A stretch of DNA of 64,000 bases from an uncultured beta proteobacterium (GTDB taxonomy: Bacteria > Pseudomonadota > Gammaproteobacteria > Burkholderiales > Burkholderiaceae). The position numbers were made by a program, and so were the translations under genes. The DNA lies in the NCBI GenBank assembly GCA_903892315.1, contig CAITHY010000058.1, positions 1-64,000 on the forward strand, written 5' to 3'. Each line of letters starts with the position of its first letter. The stretch's first letter is position 1. The notes under the pieces are model-generated. The model did not search any database. It was not told the origin of the DNA and saw only the letters and a program-made list of their open reading frames with translations. Below, in pieces: positions 1 to 8,346 of this stretch.

Positions 1-88
1 ATGTCTGCTCTCATAATCCTTTGGTCCCAGGTTCAAGTCCTGGTGCTTTCACCAGAAATAAACCCTCATCAGCAATGGTGGGGGTTTT
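1..88 (+). repeat. tRNA-3'-end-like sequence plus hairpin terminator (repeat copy 1, cut by window edge)
   Basis: Positions 27-43 form a perfect T-arm (CCAGG, loop TTCAAGT, CCTGG) that fits the tRNA T-loop consensus, and 52-54 is an encoded CCA. CTCATAA at 10-16 resembles a Met (CAT) anticodon loop, and the variable region GGTC recalls initiator tRNA. However, the expected anticodon stem (5-9 with 17-21) does not pair, so this may be a decayed tRNA rather than a working gene; the 5' half lies outside the window. Positions 40-45 and 50-55 also pair as CTGGTG/CACCAG. It is followed by an 11-bp hairpin (60-70 with 77-87, G-U pairs included) ending in TTTT, a good terminator. Similar units lie at 4693 and 25645. 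Confidence 0.6.
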
Positions 89-152
89 GCCTTTCTGGTC
101 CCGTGACTGCATTAATCTTGACAGCCTCAGCAAAGTAATGACTGATCCTTTA

Positions 153-178
153 GAATTGGTTGACTAGTCAACCAATTC
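153..178. promoter_or_regulatory. Perfect 26-bp palindrome, probable MarR operator
   Basis: The half-site GAATTGGTTGACT is followed directly by its exact reverse complement, centred between 165 and 166. MarR-family proteins bind palindromes of this kind and usually repress their own operon. The palindrome ends one base before the ATG at 180, leaving no room for a Shine-Dalgarno sequence. A TTGACA hexamer at 118-123 could be a -35 element, but no convincing -10 follows it. Confidence 0.8.
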
Positions 179-179
179 C

Positions 180-668
180 ATGAAAAAGACCGCCTTGCCT
201 CCCACTCCGTTCTATACGCCAAAGGCTTATACCCCTAAGGGAAGCTTGGTATATCTAATGGTTCGAAATAAATCTATTTATCAGCGTTTGGCCGATATGA
301 GGCTTGCTGATTTGAAAATCACAGCTTCACAAATGAGTATTCTGATGATGATTGGGCATGGTGAAAAAGCCACAATATCTTCAATTTCTCAATTATGGGG
401 CATCAATGCTGCAGCTACTGTCCGAATGGTTCAAAAACTTGAAGCAATGCAGTTGATCAAAAAACTCCCCTCCAATAAAGATGGTCGAGTAACCCATTTG
501 TCATTAACTACAACCGGAAAGAGTCTCATTAAGCTCATCCCAGATCGTTTATGTGATTTATTAAATCATTCTTTAATGGGTTTCACATTGAAAGAATTTG
601 AGCAGCTAAAAAGTTTTTTACTGCGAATTGAAGCGAATAACTTGCGGCAGCTAAAGGAAGCGCAATGA
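180..668 (+). CDS. MarR-family transcriptional regulator
   Basis: This 162-residue protein has a MarR winged helix: the recognition region lies at about residues 60-95 and the wing carries the typical D-x-R pair (D101, R103) within NKDGRVTHLSLT. It probably represses the efflux operon that follows; its stop overlaps the next start by 4 bases (ATGA). The ATG at 180 has no ribosome binding site because the operator palindrome ends at 178. Either the mRNA is leaderless or translation starts at the ATG at 258, which would remove part of the first dimerisation helix. I keep 180 because residues 22-40 look like a normal MarR first helix. The ligand cannot be read from the sequence. Confidence 0.85.
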   Translation: MKKTALPPTPFYTPKAYTPKGSLVYLMVRNKSIYQRLADMRLADLKITASQMSILMMIGHGEKATISSISQLWGINAAATVRMVQKLEAMQLIKKLPSNKDGRVTHLSLTTTGKSLIKLIPDRLCDLLNHSLMGFTLKEFEQLKSFLLRIEANNLRQLKEAQ

Positions 669-2092
669 AGCATCTCATTAAAAGTCTGACCTTACTAATG
701 TTGATACCCGCAAGTCTGGCATTGTCATCTTGCGCCTTATTTTCAAGGGAAAGTTTGCCAGAGCAAAGTGCCAAACCCTTGGAGGCGCTTGAGCCTAGTC
801 TCACTCAGGGTCTGCCAACCATACGGGATCAGTGGTGGACTGTTTTTGGAGACCCACAGTTAAACCAATTGGTTGATTTAGGTCTGCGCCATTCTCCTAA
901 TTTAGAAATTTCTGGCGCAAGAATTGTGTCGGCACAGGCGATACTTGAGACCGAGAAAGCTGCATTTCTTCCGCAAGTTGGTGTAGGTGGGCAAGTAGAT
1001 CGTCAGCAACTTTCGCAAAATTATATTTTTGTACCTGGGATGCCTATTTATACAGGATATGGGCTTGTCAATGCGTCTTTAAATTGGTCTCTTGATATTT
1101 GGGGTAAGCAAAAGAAATATTATGACGCTGCTAAAAATCAAGTGAAGGCGGCGCAAGCAAGCCACCATGCTTCGGTTCTGTTGTTGTCTACAACAATTGT
1201 GCGCGTCTATTTTGATTATGACCGCATTGTTCAAGCACAACTGCTATTTGCTCGTGACGCTGAGGTAAAAAAGAATTTATATCAAATTGCTCAGGATAGA
1301 AAAAGAGCTGGCTTAGTTGATGAGTTAGTGGTCAATCAGCGCAAGATTGACTATGAAGCTGCTCAAGCTAATTTGACTCAGGCAAATCTGAGTAAAAAAA
1401 TGGCCCAACATCAGCTTGCAGCTCTTGTTCAGGAGGGGCCTTCATGGGGCGAAGGGCTGCAGCCACCCTCTATTCAATTGCTTGGCCTCAACCTTCCAGA
1501 AACAATTCCTTCAAACCTATTGGAGCGTAGGCCAGATTTGCAAGCATTACTTAGCCAAATTGACGTTGCAAGATTGCAGTTAGAAGGGGCCAAATTAGAG
1601 TATTTGCCTGATATCAACCTAGCGGGATTTGTTGGGGTTCAGTCCTTTGGTTTATCTCAGCTCTTCGCCAGCAAGAGTCAGCAATTTAGTATCGGCCCCG
1701 CAATCAGTCTACCTATTTTTGATGGCGGACTAATTAATGCCAATATTACAGGTAAGGAAGCAAATCGAAACCAGGCGATCGCCAATTACCAAGAGCAATT
1801 GGTGCAAGCCTTGCGTGAGGTATCCGATGGTATTGGCTCCATGAAGAGTTCGCAATCAAACTATAGTAGTTATAGCAATGCCTACCAAAACGCCAAGACA
1901 AATTATGAGAGTACCCGACGTAGAAGTGAGGCTGGGATTAGTTCTAAGGAATCTGTTTTGACCATAGAGCAGGCCTATATTGCACAGGGCCAAAATTTTG
2001 CGGATGCGAAACGAAAAATGCTAACTGCAAACATAGTATTGGTCCAAGCCTTGGGCGGTGCCTATTGGCAGGATCCGGCCAAAACCCATTAA
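665..2092 (+). CDS. Outer-membrane efflux lipoprotein, NodT/OprM type
   Basis: This 475-residue protein starts with a lipoprotein signal peptide (lipobox LSSC, lipidated Cys23) and continues as a TolC-like outer membrane factor with two OEP repeats. Visible signs are DQWWTVFGDPQLNQLV after the anchor, the LLERRPDLQA segment of the second repeat, and SLPIFDGG before the last helices. It would form the outer-membrane channel of a tripartite pump with the EmrA- and EmrB-like proteins encoded next. The start overlaps the marR stop by 4 bases, so translational coupling is likely. Confidence 0.92.
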   Translation: MKHLIKSLTLLMLIPASLALSSCALFSRESLPEQSAKPLEALEPSLTQGLPTIRDQWWTVFGDPQLNQLVDLGLRHSPNLEISGARIVSAQAILETEKAAFLPQVGVGGQVDRQQLSQNYIFVPGMPIYTGYGLVNASLNWSLDIWGKQKKYYDAAKNQVKAAQASHHASVLLLSTTIVRVYFDYDRIVQAQLLFARDAEVKKNLYQIAQDRKRAGLVDELVVNQRKIDYEAAQANLTQANLSKKMAQHQLAALVQEGPSWGEGLQPPSIQLLGLNLPETIPSNLLERRPDLQALLSQIDVARLQLEGAKLEYLPDINLAGFVGVQSFGLSQLFASKSQQFSIGPAISLPIFDGGLINANITGKEANRNQAIANYQEQLVQALREVSDGIGSMKSSQSNYSSYSNAYQNAKTNYESTRRRSEAGISSKESVLTIEQAYIAQGQNFADAKRKMLTANIVLVQALGGAYWQDPAKTH

Positions 2093-2115
2093 ACATGAAC
2101 AAGAAGATTTAAATT

Positions 2116-3072
2116 ATGGAAACGCTAACTGAGAATAAGCAATTTGATAGACCAAAAGCTTTTAAGATTTTTGGAGCTGTACTGGCCATCCTATTTTTAT
2201 TGGCACTAGTCTATTGGCTTATCTTTGGCCGCAATTCTGAATCGACTGATGATGCATACGTTGCTGGTTCACAGGTTCAAATTGTTGCTCAAATTGAGGG
2301 TGCCATAGCAGCGGTAAATGTATCAGAAACTCAGGCTGTTAAAGAGGGGCAAATTCTATTTAAAATTGATCCCACTGAAGCCAAAATTGCCGCAGAAAAA
2401 GCAGACATAGACCTACTCAATGCTTATGCGGATTACGAAAGACGAAGTGCTTTGCAGGGGGATGCCTCGGTTTCAAAAGAAGAGTTAGAGCATTCATACC
2501 TCAGCTTTCGCAAGGCAAGCGAAAATGCTCGTCAGGCGTATATTAATTTGTTACGTGCAGAAGTCCAAAGCCCAACTAGTGCCATCTTAGCTAAACGTTA
2601 TGCCCAAGTCGGGCAACGAGTTGCACCAGGAGTGGTTCTTGGCTTATTGGTCGCGAAAGATGAAATTTGGGTGGATGCGAACTTCAAGGAGGACCAGCTG
2701 CGTAATATTCGCGTTGGCCAACCTGTAAAGTTGGAGTCAGATATCTATGGTGGCAAGATTGAGTATCACGGTAAGGTGGTGGGATTTGCTCCTGGTACTG
2801 GATCGACATTAGCGTTATTACCTGCTCAAAATGCCACTGGTAATTGGGTGAAAGTAGTGCAACGCTTACCAGTGCGCATTGCATTGGATGATGCTCAACT
2901 TAAGGATTTCCCTTTGCGTATTGGCTTGTCAATGAACGCCAAAGTTGATACCAGTAATCACGAGGGTGTGCCACTACAAGCGATGAGTGACGGCCCTCCA
3001 CTCGATACAAACATTTATCGTAAACAGTATGAGCTTGCTGAAAGCCACATCAAGTCAATTTTGCATAAGTAA
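2116..3072 (+). CDS. emrA: EmrA-like membrane fusion protein (HlyD family)
   Basis: The periplasmic adaptor of an EmrAB-type pump, 318 residues, somewhat shorter than E. coli EmrA. A single membrane anchor lies at about residues 17-37, followed by STDDAYVAGSQVQIV, the usual start of the EmrA barrel/lipoyl region. A short alpha-helical hairpin (about 85-145) and a second beta region (GQRVAPGVVLGLLV) follow. The shorter hairpin should reach less far towards the outer membrane, in keeping with a NodT-type partner that projects into the periplasm. The gene sits 23 bp after the outer-membrane factor and 20 bp before the EmrB-like transporter. Confidence 0.9.
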   Translation: METLTENKQFDRPKAFKIFGAVLAILFLLALVYWLIFGRNSESTDDAYVAGSQVQIVAQIEGAIAAVNVSETQAVKEGQILFKIDPTEAKIAAEKADIDLLNAYADYERRSALQGDASVSKEELEHSYLSFRKASENARQAYINLLRAEVQSPTSAILAKRYAQVGQRVAPGVVLGLLVAKDEIWVDANFKEDQLRNIRVGQPVKLESDIYGGKIEYHGKVVGFAPGTGSTLALLPAQNATGNWVKVVQRLPVRIALDDAQLKDFPLRIGLSMNAKVDTSNHEGVPLQAMSDGPPLDTNIYRKQYELAESHIKSILHK

Positions 3073-3092
3073 ATAGCAGTCTATTTTTAATA

Positions 3093-4628
3093 ATGACGCT
3101 AAAAGAATCCCCTCCCCAGCTGGTAGGCCTCAAGCTAGTATTGGCTACCATAGCTTTGGGCTTGGGATCCTTCATGAATGTGCTGGATATATCGATCGCA
3201 AACGTATCGCTTCCATCAATAGCTGGCGACTTTGCTGTAAGCCCGGCACAGGGAACTTGGGTCATCACCTCCTATGCTGTAAGTGAGGCAATTATGCTGC
3301 CTCTCACTGGGTGGTTAGCGGGCAGATTTGGGGATGTACGTCAGTTCACGATAGCAACCCTCTTGTTTACTTTGGCTTCCTTACTATGTGGAGCTTCTCA
3401 ATCATTTGAGATGTTATTGGTTTCAAGGGTGCTGCAGGGAGTCGTTGGTGCCTCTATGATTCCTTTATCGCAATCACTCATTATCAAGATATTTCCTGCC
3501 AATAAGAGGGGTGCGGCCTTAGGGATTTGGTCGCTTACGCTCATTATTGCGCCTGTTCTTGGTCCTGTTGTAGGGGGATGGCTTACCGATAATTATGTGT
3601 GGAGATTCGTTTTTTTCATCAATATTCCCTTTGGTCTATTGTGTGCCTTTGCGGTCACGAAGTTGATGAAGGGTCGTGAGTCACCGAAAGTAATTACCCC
3701 AATTGATAAAGTTGGCTTAGCTTTACTAACAATTGGTATAGGTAGCTTGCAAATACTGTTAGATAAAGGCAATGAACTCAATTGGTTTGGCTCCACCACC
3801 ATATGCGTTCTAGCACTTGTTTCAGTGATTACATTGATTTCGCTGGTGATTTGGGAGCTAGGTGAGGAATATCCTATTGTCAATTTAAGGCTCTTTGGAA
3901 ATCGTAATTTCTTAATCGCTGCAAGTTGCCTAGGAATTGGTAGTTATGCTTTTTATATTTTTGTAATTATTGGTCCTTTATGGATGCAAACTCAATTGGG
4001 ATACACGCCCACCTTAGCAGGTGAAGTCATGGCCGTTGTAGGATGTTTATCTATTTTCTTTGGACCTTTTTTTGGTATTAATCTCGATCGATTTGGTGCG
4101 CGACAGGTCGCCACTATAGGGTTTACTGCTTTTGGTATAGCTGCTTGGATGAGTGGGTCCATCACATCAGATGTTTCATTTGAGCATCTTCAGTTGGTGC
4201 GCTTATTAGCAGGTATCGGCATTGCAGGTTTTTTTGTGCCTATGACTGCAATTTCCCTGTCTCAAATCAATCCTCAGCAAATCAGTGCTGCGACAGGTTT
4301 AACTAACTTTTTGAGAAATATGGGTGGAAGTGTAGGGACTGCTATTGGAGTAACAATTTGGCAAAATCAGGCATCTACCTACCATGCAAATTTAGTGGAG
4401 TATGTTAATCCTGCCAACCCCGGATATAACCAGTTTTTAGCTTTGTTATCTGCGCGAGGAATGTCCGACATGCAAATGAATCAATATTTTGATGTTCTTG
4501 TAAATGCTCAAGCCTACGTACTTTCAACAAATCATCTACTAATACTCTCCGGAATGATTATGGTTTCCCTAGTTCCGGTTATTTGGTTTGCCAAGCCACC
4601 ATTTGGTGGAGGCGGCGGCGGTCACTAA
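3093..4628 (+). CDS. emrB: EmrB/QacA-type MFS drug transporter (DHA2)
   Basis: A 511-residue, strongly hydrophobic protein fitting the 14-helix drug:H+ antiporter family. Motif A is seen as GWLAGRFGDVRQF and the antiporter motif C as APVLGPVVGGWLTDN, followed by WRFVFFINIPFG, typical of EmrB. It uses the proton gradient to move hydrophobic compounds into the adaptor/outer-membrane channel encoded upstream. No clear Shine-Dalgarno precedes the ATG, so translation may depend on coupling. The C-terminus ends in a run of six glycines and a histidine. The repeat at 4693-4771 acts as its terminator. Confidence 0.93.
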   Translation: MTLKESPPQLVGLKLVLATIALGLGSFMNVLDISIANVSLPSIAGDFAVSPAQGTWVITSYAVSEAIMLPLTGWLAGRFGDVRQFTIATLLFTLASLLCGASQSFEMLLVSRVLQGVVGASMIPLSQSLIIKIFPANKRGAALGIWSLTLIIAPVLGPVVGGWLTDNYVWRFVFFINIPFGLLCAFAVTKLMKGRESPKVITPIDKVGLALLTIGIGSLQILLDKGNELNWFGSTTICVLALVSVITLISLVIWELGEEYPIVNLRLFGNRNFLIAASCLGIGSYAFYIFVIIGPLWMQTQLGYTPTLAGEVMAVVGCLSIFFGPFFGINLDRFGARQVATIGFTAFGIAAWMSGSITSDVSFEHLQLVRLLAGIGIAGFFVPMTAISLSQINPQQISAATGLTNFLRNMGGSVGTAIGVTIWQNQASTYHANLVEYVNPANPGYNQFLALLSARGMSDMQMNQYFDVLVNAQAYVLSTNHLLILSGMIMVSLVPVIWFAKPPFGGGGGGH

Positions 4629-4692
4629 TTATTTATCTATTAACCACTCACATTCAAAATGGTGAAATAGTCATTGAGCGCCGTAACAATGC

Positions 4693-4771
4693 CCTAATTC
4701 TTTGGGCTCAGATTCAAATCCTAGTGGATCCACTAGAAAAGTAAACCTCCACTAGCAATGTTGGGGGGCTT
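4693..4771 (+). repeat. tRNA-tail/terminator repeat, copy 2
   Basis: Positions 4693-4736 align without gaps to 12-55 of copy 1, with 33 of 44 bases identical, including TTCAA of the T-loop. The tRNA stem pairings are broken, so it is not a tRNA gene. A 6-bp hairpin is kept: CTAGTG (4721-4726), GATC, CACTAG (4731-4736), where copy 1 has CTGGTG/CACCAG; one base pair has changed from G-C to A-T. A G-rich hairpin follows (4746-4751 with 4762-4767), then CTTT. It lies between the converging emrB and DsbA-like genes. Confidence 0.65.
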
Positions 4772-5428
4772 TCAGCTCTTTTGAATCAGCTGTTCAAATG
4801 CATTCACGAACGACTGAGGAGGTTGGGCCCCTTGTAAAAGATACTGATTATCAAGAATGATCGCAGGAACAGAGTTGATGCCTGCATCAGTATAGGTGGC
4901 CTCTTCTTCACGCACTTCGCTAGCAAATTCTTCACCCTGGAGTATCTCTTGAGCTCGCTCTTTTTCTAGCCCAGCACGGATGACCGCATCTAGTAAATTT
5001 TCTTGGTCATCTAAATTGACTGCTAAGCAAAAGTAAGTATTGAGCAATTCTTTTTTAAGGGCAGCTTGCTTTTGCAGGTCATATTCTTTGGCAGCCCAAT
5101 ACAAAAGACGGTGGCAATCAAAGGTGTTGTATACCCTTTTTCTACCTTCTGGATGAAATGCAAATCCAGCCTCCAATGCTTTTGCCCTGATATTGGCTTG
5201 ATTGGCTTTCACTTGCTCTGCAGTTAAGCCATACTTTTCTGTGAGATGTTCAGTTGCATCTTGTCCACCCATAGGCATATTTCGATTGAGCTCAAAAGGG
5301 CGAAAATGTACTTCAAAGTTTGCTTTGTCGCTTAACTCAGCCATAGCCTGATTGAGATTACCCAAGCCTACAGCACACCAGGGGCAAGCTACATCAGATA
5401 CATAGTCTATTTTTATCGTTGGCTTCAT
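4772..5428 (-). CDS. DsbA-family (FrnE-like) thiol oxidoreductase
   Basis: This 218-residue protein has a thioredoxin-fold active site CPWC at residues 15-18 (DVACPWCAVG) and the second conserved loop NSVPAIILDNQYLLQGAQ near residue 190, where the cis-proline follows Val. No signal peptide is present, so it is cytoplasmic like the FrnE/2-hydroxychromene-2-carboxylate isomerase branch. It probably handles dithiol/disulfide exchange under oxidative stress; the substrate is unknown. The C-terminus abuts repeat copy 2. Confidence 0.88.
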   Translation of the reverse strand: MKPTIKIDYVSDVACPWCAVGLGNLNQAMAELSDKANFEVHFRPFELNRNMPMGGQDATEHLTEKYGLTAEQVKANQANIRAKALEAGFAFHPEGRKRVYNTFDCHRLLYWAAKEYDLQKQAALKKELLNTYFCLAVNLDDQENLLDAVIRAGLEKERAQEILQGEEFASEVREEEATYTDAGINSVPAIILDNQYLLQGAQPPQSFVNAFEQLIQKS

Positions 5429-5558
5429 GGACTTTATTCTTCAGGGGCAGATTAATAATGAAATCAAAGTTAAACGAGCGTTACTTTAAGTATTGCTTGG
5501 CTCCCTAAAAAATACTTTGGATCCACCAATTAAATCAATAATTTACAAGAGTATTTGA

Positions 5559-6317
5559 TTAACCTCGACCAACAAAGGGCATATTGGTTGCCATGATGGT
5601 CATATTGAGAATATTGCTCTCTAGAGGTAGCTGGGCCATGTGAAGCACTGCTTGGCCAACATGGTCCACATCCATGCGAGGCTCAACCTTAATGGACTGA
5701 TCAGCTTGCATAATGCCAGCGGCCATCCGTTCTGTCATTTCAGTAGCCGCATTGCCAATATCGATTTGGCCACAAGCAATTTTGAATGGACGGCCGTCTA
5801 GAGAGATAGTTTTGGTGAGGCCACTGATAGCATGTTTAGTTGCCGTATAAGGGGCTGACATTGGTCGTGGTGCGTGAGCAGAAATGGAGCCATTGTTAAT
5901 AATTCTGCCGCCCTGCGGAGATTGTGTCTTCATCATTCGAATGGCTTCTTGTGAGCATAAGAATGCACCACATAGATTGGCATTAACAACATCCATCCAT
6001 TGCTCGTAGGTGAGATCTTCCATTGGAATTGCGGGAGCACCAATACCGGCATTATTAAAAAGCACATCAATGCGCCCAAATTTTTCTTTAATAGCAGCGA
6101 ACAGTTTTTTGACTTGATCTGGTTTACCAACATCACAGGCAACTGCTAAGCAGTTATCAGCCGTGCCGCCAATATCAGTAATGGCTTTTTGGAGCTTTTC
6201 TAGATTTCGTCCCGTAAGGACCACTTGATAGCCACCCTGCAGCAGGGCTTTAGCTGCTGCTCTTCCGATTCCTACGCCGGCTCCAGTAACGAGGGCTACT
6301 TTATTGTTTTGGCTCAT
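5559..6317 (-). CDS. Short-chain dehydrogenase/reductase
   Basis: A classical SDR of 252 residues: TGAGVGIG nucleotide-binding motif at residues 11-18, NNAG in the fourth strand, a Ser in [10 protein letters not shown] and the catalytic YTATK. The SDR fold binds NAD(H) or NADP(H) and acts on an alcohol or ketone; the sequence does not tell which. It lies alone on the minus strand about 100 bp downstream of the lrp-like gene and may share its transcript. No terminator is seen between the two. Confidence 0.88.
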   Translation of the reverse strand: MSQNNKVALVTGAGVGIGRAAAKALLQGGYQVVLTGRNLEKLQKAITDIGGTADNCLAVACDVGKPDQVKKLFAAIKEKFGRIDVLFNNAGIGAPAIPMEDLTYEQWMDVVNANLCGAFLCSQEAIRMMKTQSPQGGRIINNGSISAHAPRPMSAPYTATKHAISGLTKTISLDGRPFKIACGQIDIGNAATEMTERMAAGIMQADQSIKVEPRMDVDHVGQAVLHMAQLPLESNILNMTIMATNMPFVGRG

Positions 6318-6415
6318 AGTTCGCTTTCTAATTTTTGTCTCGAAATATTTTTTTATTTCTCTAAATGATGTTTTACAAGTCTACGCTAAATGGTGTGACG
6401 AGGGTTGAACTCATC

Positions 6416-6880
6416 CTACTTGGGTAGTGGTAAGGCAGTTTTATACCGCACTTGTTTCAGGGCAAAGCTTGAACGAATTTTTTCAATACCGGCAATAGGT
6501 GTCAGTTGTTCCAAAATAAATTTTTCAAGGGCATCCATATCCGCAACTGCGACGCGGATGAGATAGTCGCTATCTCCGGTCATGAGGTAGCACTCCATGA
6601 CCTCATCATGTTCGGAGATGCGTTTCTCAAATACGGCCAAGGACTCTTTGGACTGCTCTTTTAGGCTGATGGAGATAAAAACATTTAGACCCAGTCCTAG
6701 AGCTTTTGGGTCTGCCAGGGCTACATAGTTCCTAATAACCCCCTTATCTTTGAGTGCCTTGACCCGCATTAGACAGGGGGAGGGTGATAAATGAACCCGC
6801 TTAGCCAGCTCTACATTGCTGTGAGAGCTGTCGGTTTGTAGTTCGTTCAATATTCTGATGTCTATGGTATCTAGTTTCAT
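6416..6880 (-). CDS. Lrp/AsnC-family transcriptional regulator
   Basis: This 154-residue protein has the usual order of an N-terminal helix-turn-helix (about residues 20-50, NVELAKRVHLSPSPCLMRVKAL) and a C-terminal RAM ligand/oligomerisation domain (MECYLMTGDSDYLIRVAVAD). Proteins of this size sense amino acids or related metabolites. It is divergent from the pyruvate dehydrogenase E2 gene, and the 137-bp gap holds inverted repeats of operator type. I infer that it controls the E2-E1 unit and itself. Confidence 0.92.
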   Translation of the reverse strand: MKLDTIDIRILNELQTDSSHSNVELAKRVHLSPSPCLMRVKALKDKGVIRNYVALADPKALGLGLNVFISISLKEQSKESLAVFEKRISEHDEVMECYLMTGDSDYLIRVAVADMDALEKFILEQLTPIAGIEKIRSSFALKQVRYKTALPLPK

Positions 6881-6903
6881 AAAATTCCTTAATATTGAAT
6901 TTA

Positions 6904-6979
6904 TTCGGCATATTATGCTGAAAATTAAGATTTAATGCCAATAATTAGCATCCTATTTTGGTAGGATTATTCCAAAATA
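6904..6979. promoter_or_regulatory. Two inverted repeats in the lrp/E2 divergent promoter
   Basis: Site 1 (6904-6922) has the near-palindrome GCATATTATGC framed by TTC and GAA. Site 2 (6954-6979) is TATTTTGG, 10 bp, CCAAAATA, a perfect 8-bp inverted repeat. AT-rich imperfect palindromes about 15 bp long are typical of Lrp/AsnC operators; having more than one fits an octameric regulator. Binding is inferred. Confidence 0.5.
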
Positions 6980-7017
6980 ATCTCCATATTTACTTTTGAT
7001 ACTTATAGGAGGGGGCT

Positions 7018-8313
7018 TTGGCTATTGAGGTTGTTGTTCCCGATATCGGGGACTATCAAAATATTCCGGTGATTGAGGTCTTGGTGCAAGTAGGCGATCA
7101 AGTTCAGAGGGAGCAGTCGATTCTCACGCTGGAGTCTGATAAGGCCACCATGGATGTGCCTTCTTCTCATGCCGGCATCGTTAAAGAAATCAAAGTAAAG
7201 ATAGGGGATCTACTTTCCCAAGGGGGCCCAGTAATCGTTCTGGAGGAGGCTGAAGAAAACGCTAATGTAGTGGACGATATTCAGAAAATTGCATCGACGA
7301 CCCTGGAGATTATCAATAAGGCAAAAGCCATTGAGGTATCTGTAATAGAGTCGTCAGAGCTTATCGCCAGTCAAGATATAAAACAAAATACTGAAGGACA
7401 TCAAACTTGGGCCAGCCCTTCCGCACGAAAATTTGCGCGTGAATTTGGAGTTGAGATTAAAAAAGTCTCCGGCACTGGCTTAAAGGGTCGTATTACCAGA
7501 GAAGATATTCAGCAATTCATCAAGAGTGCGATGTCGTCTATTGGCTCGGTGTCTGAGCGCCCTAGCGCCGGGATTGTCGGCTTTGATATTTTGCCGTGGC
7601 CTAAAGTGGACTTTGCTAAGTTTGGAGAGATTGAATGCCAGCCACGTAGCCGTATTCAAAAGGTATCTGCGGCCAATCTAGCCCGCAACTGGGTAATGAT
7701 TCCGGCGGTGACGTATCACGATGACGCTGATATTACGGATTTAGACGCATTTCGTACGCGCCTGAATGCAGAGTCTAAAAAAGATACAGTCAAGATTACG
7801 CTATTGGCATTCTTAATCAAATCTGCAGTAGCTGCACTAAAAAAATATCCCACATTCAACGCTTCCCTTGACGGTGAAGATCTTATCCTTAAACAATATT
7901 TCCATATTGGTTTTGCTGTAGATACCGATGTTGGCTTAGTCGTACCAGTGATTCGTAATGTAGATCAAAAAGGGATACTGGAAATTGCGGAAGAGACGGC
8001 TGCTCTGGCAAAGCTAGCTCGTGAAGGAAAGTTAAAACCAGATCAAATGCAGGGCGCAAGCTTCACGATCTCTTCATTAGGAGGTATCGGCGGCACCTAT
8101 TGTGCACCCATCATCAATGCCCCTGAAGTAGCCATTCTGGCGGTAAATAAGTCTGTTATGAAGCCAGTTTGGAATGGCGAACAATTTATACCCCGTCTTA
8201 TATGCCCTTTATCGATGACGGCAGATCATCGCGTAATTGATGGTGCATTAGCAACCCACTTCACCACCTACCTTGCTCAATTATTGGCTGATTTTCGTAA
8301 AGTAGTTTTGTGA
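7018..8313 (+). CDS. aceF: Pyruvate dehydrogenase complex E2, dihydrolipoamide acetyltransferase
   Basis: A 431-residue E2 core with one lipoyl domain (lipoyl-lysine K42 in ESDKATMDVPS), a peripheral subunit-binding domain at about 130-170 (WASPSARKFAREFGVEIKK) and a C-terminal acetyltransferase domain with the active-site motif DHRVIDG at 403-409 (H404, D408). It moves acetyl groups from E1 to CoA. The start is TTG, supported by a strong AGGAGG ribosome binding site at 7007-7012. The order E2 then E1, with no lipoamide dehydrogenase beside them, suggests an accessory complex that borrows E3 from elsewhere. A 2-oxoacid other than pyruvate is possible, but the E1 type argues for pyruvate. Confidence 0.9.
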   Translation: MAIEVVVPDIGDYQNIPVIEVLVQVGDQVQREQSILTLESDKATMDVPSSHAGIVKEIKVKIGDLLSQGGPVIVLEEAEENANVVDDIQKIASTTLEIINKAKAIEVSVIESSELIASQDIKQNTEGHQTWASPSARKFAREFGVEIKKVSGTGLKGRITREDIQQFIKSAMSSIGSVSERPSAGIVGFDILPWPKVDFAKFGEIECQPRSRIQKVSAANLARNWVMIPAVTYHDDADITDLDAFRTRLNAESKKDTVKITLLAFLIKSAVAALKKYPTFNASLDGEDLILKQYFHIGFAVDTDVGLVVPVIRNVDQKGILEIAEETAALAKLAREGKLKPDQMQGASFTISSLGGIGGTYCAPIINAPEVAILAVNKSVMKPVWNGEQFIPRLICPLSMTADHRVIDGALATHFTTYLAQLLADFRKVVL

Positions 8314-8346
8314 ATCTAGAGCAAAGACAGCCTAAAGGAAATTGTT

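Noticed and set aside
1..54. Intact tRNA-Met gene end
   Set aside because: The T-arm and CCA are good, but the expected anticodon stem (5-9 with 17-21) does not pair, and the 5' half is outside the window; kept as a tRNA-like repeat only.
3593..3883. Open frame on the minus strand inside emrB
   Set aside because: It lies wholly within a well-supported transporter gene and has no recognisable domain or ribosome binding site.
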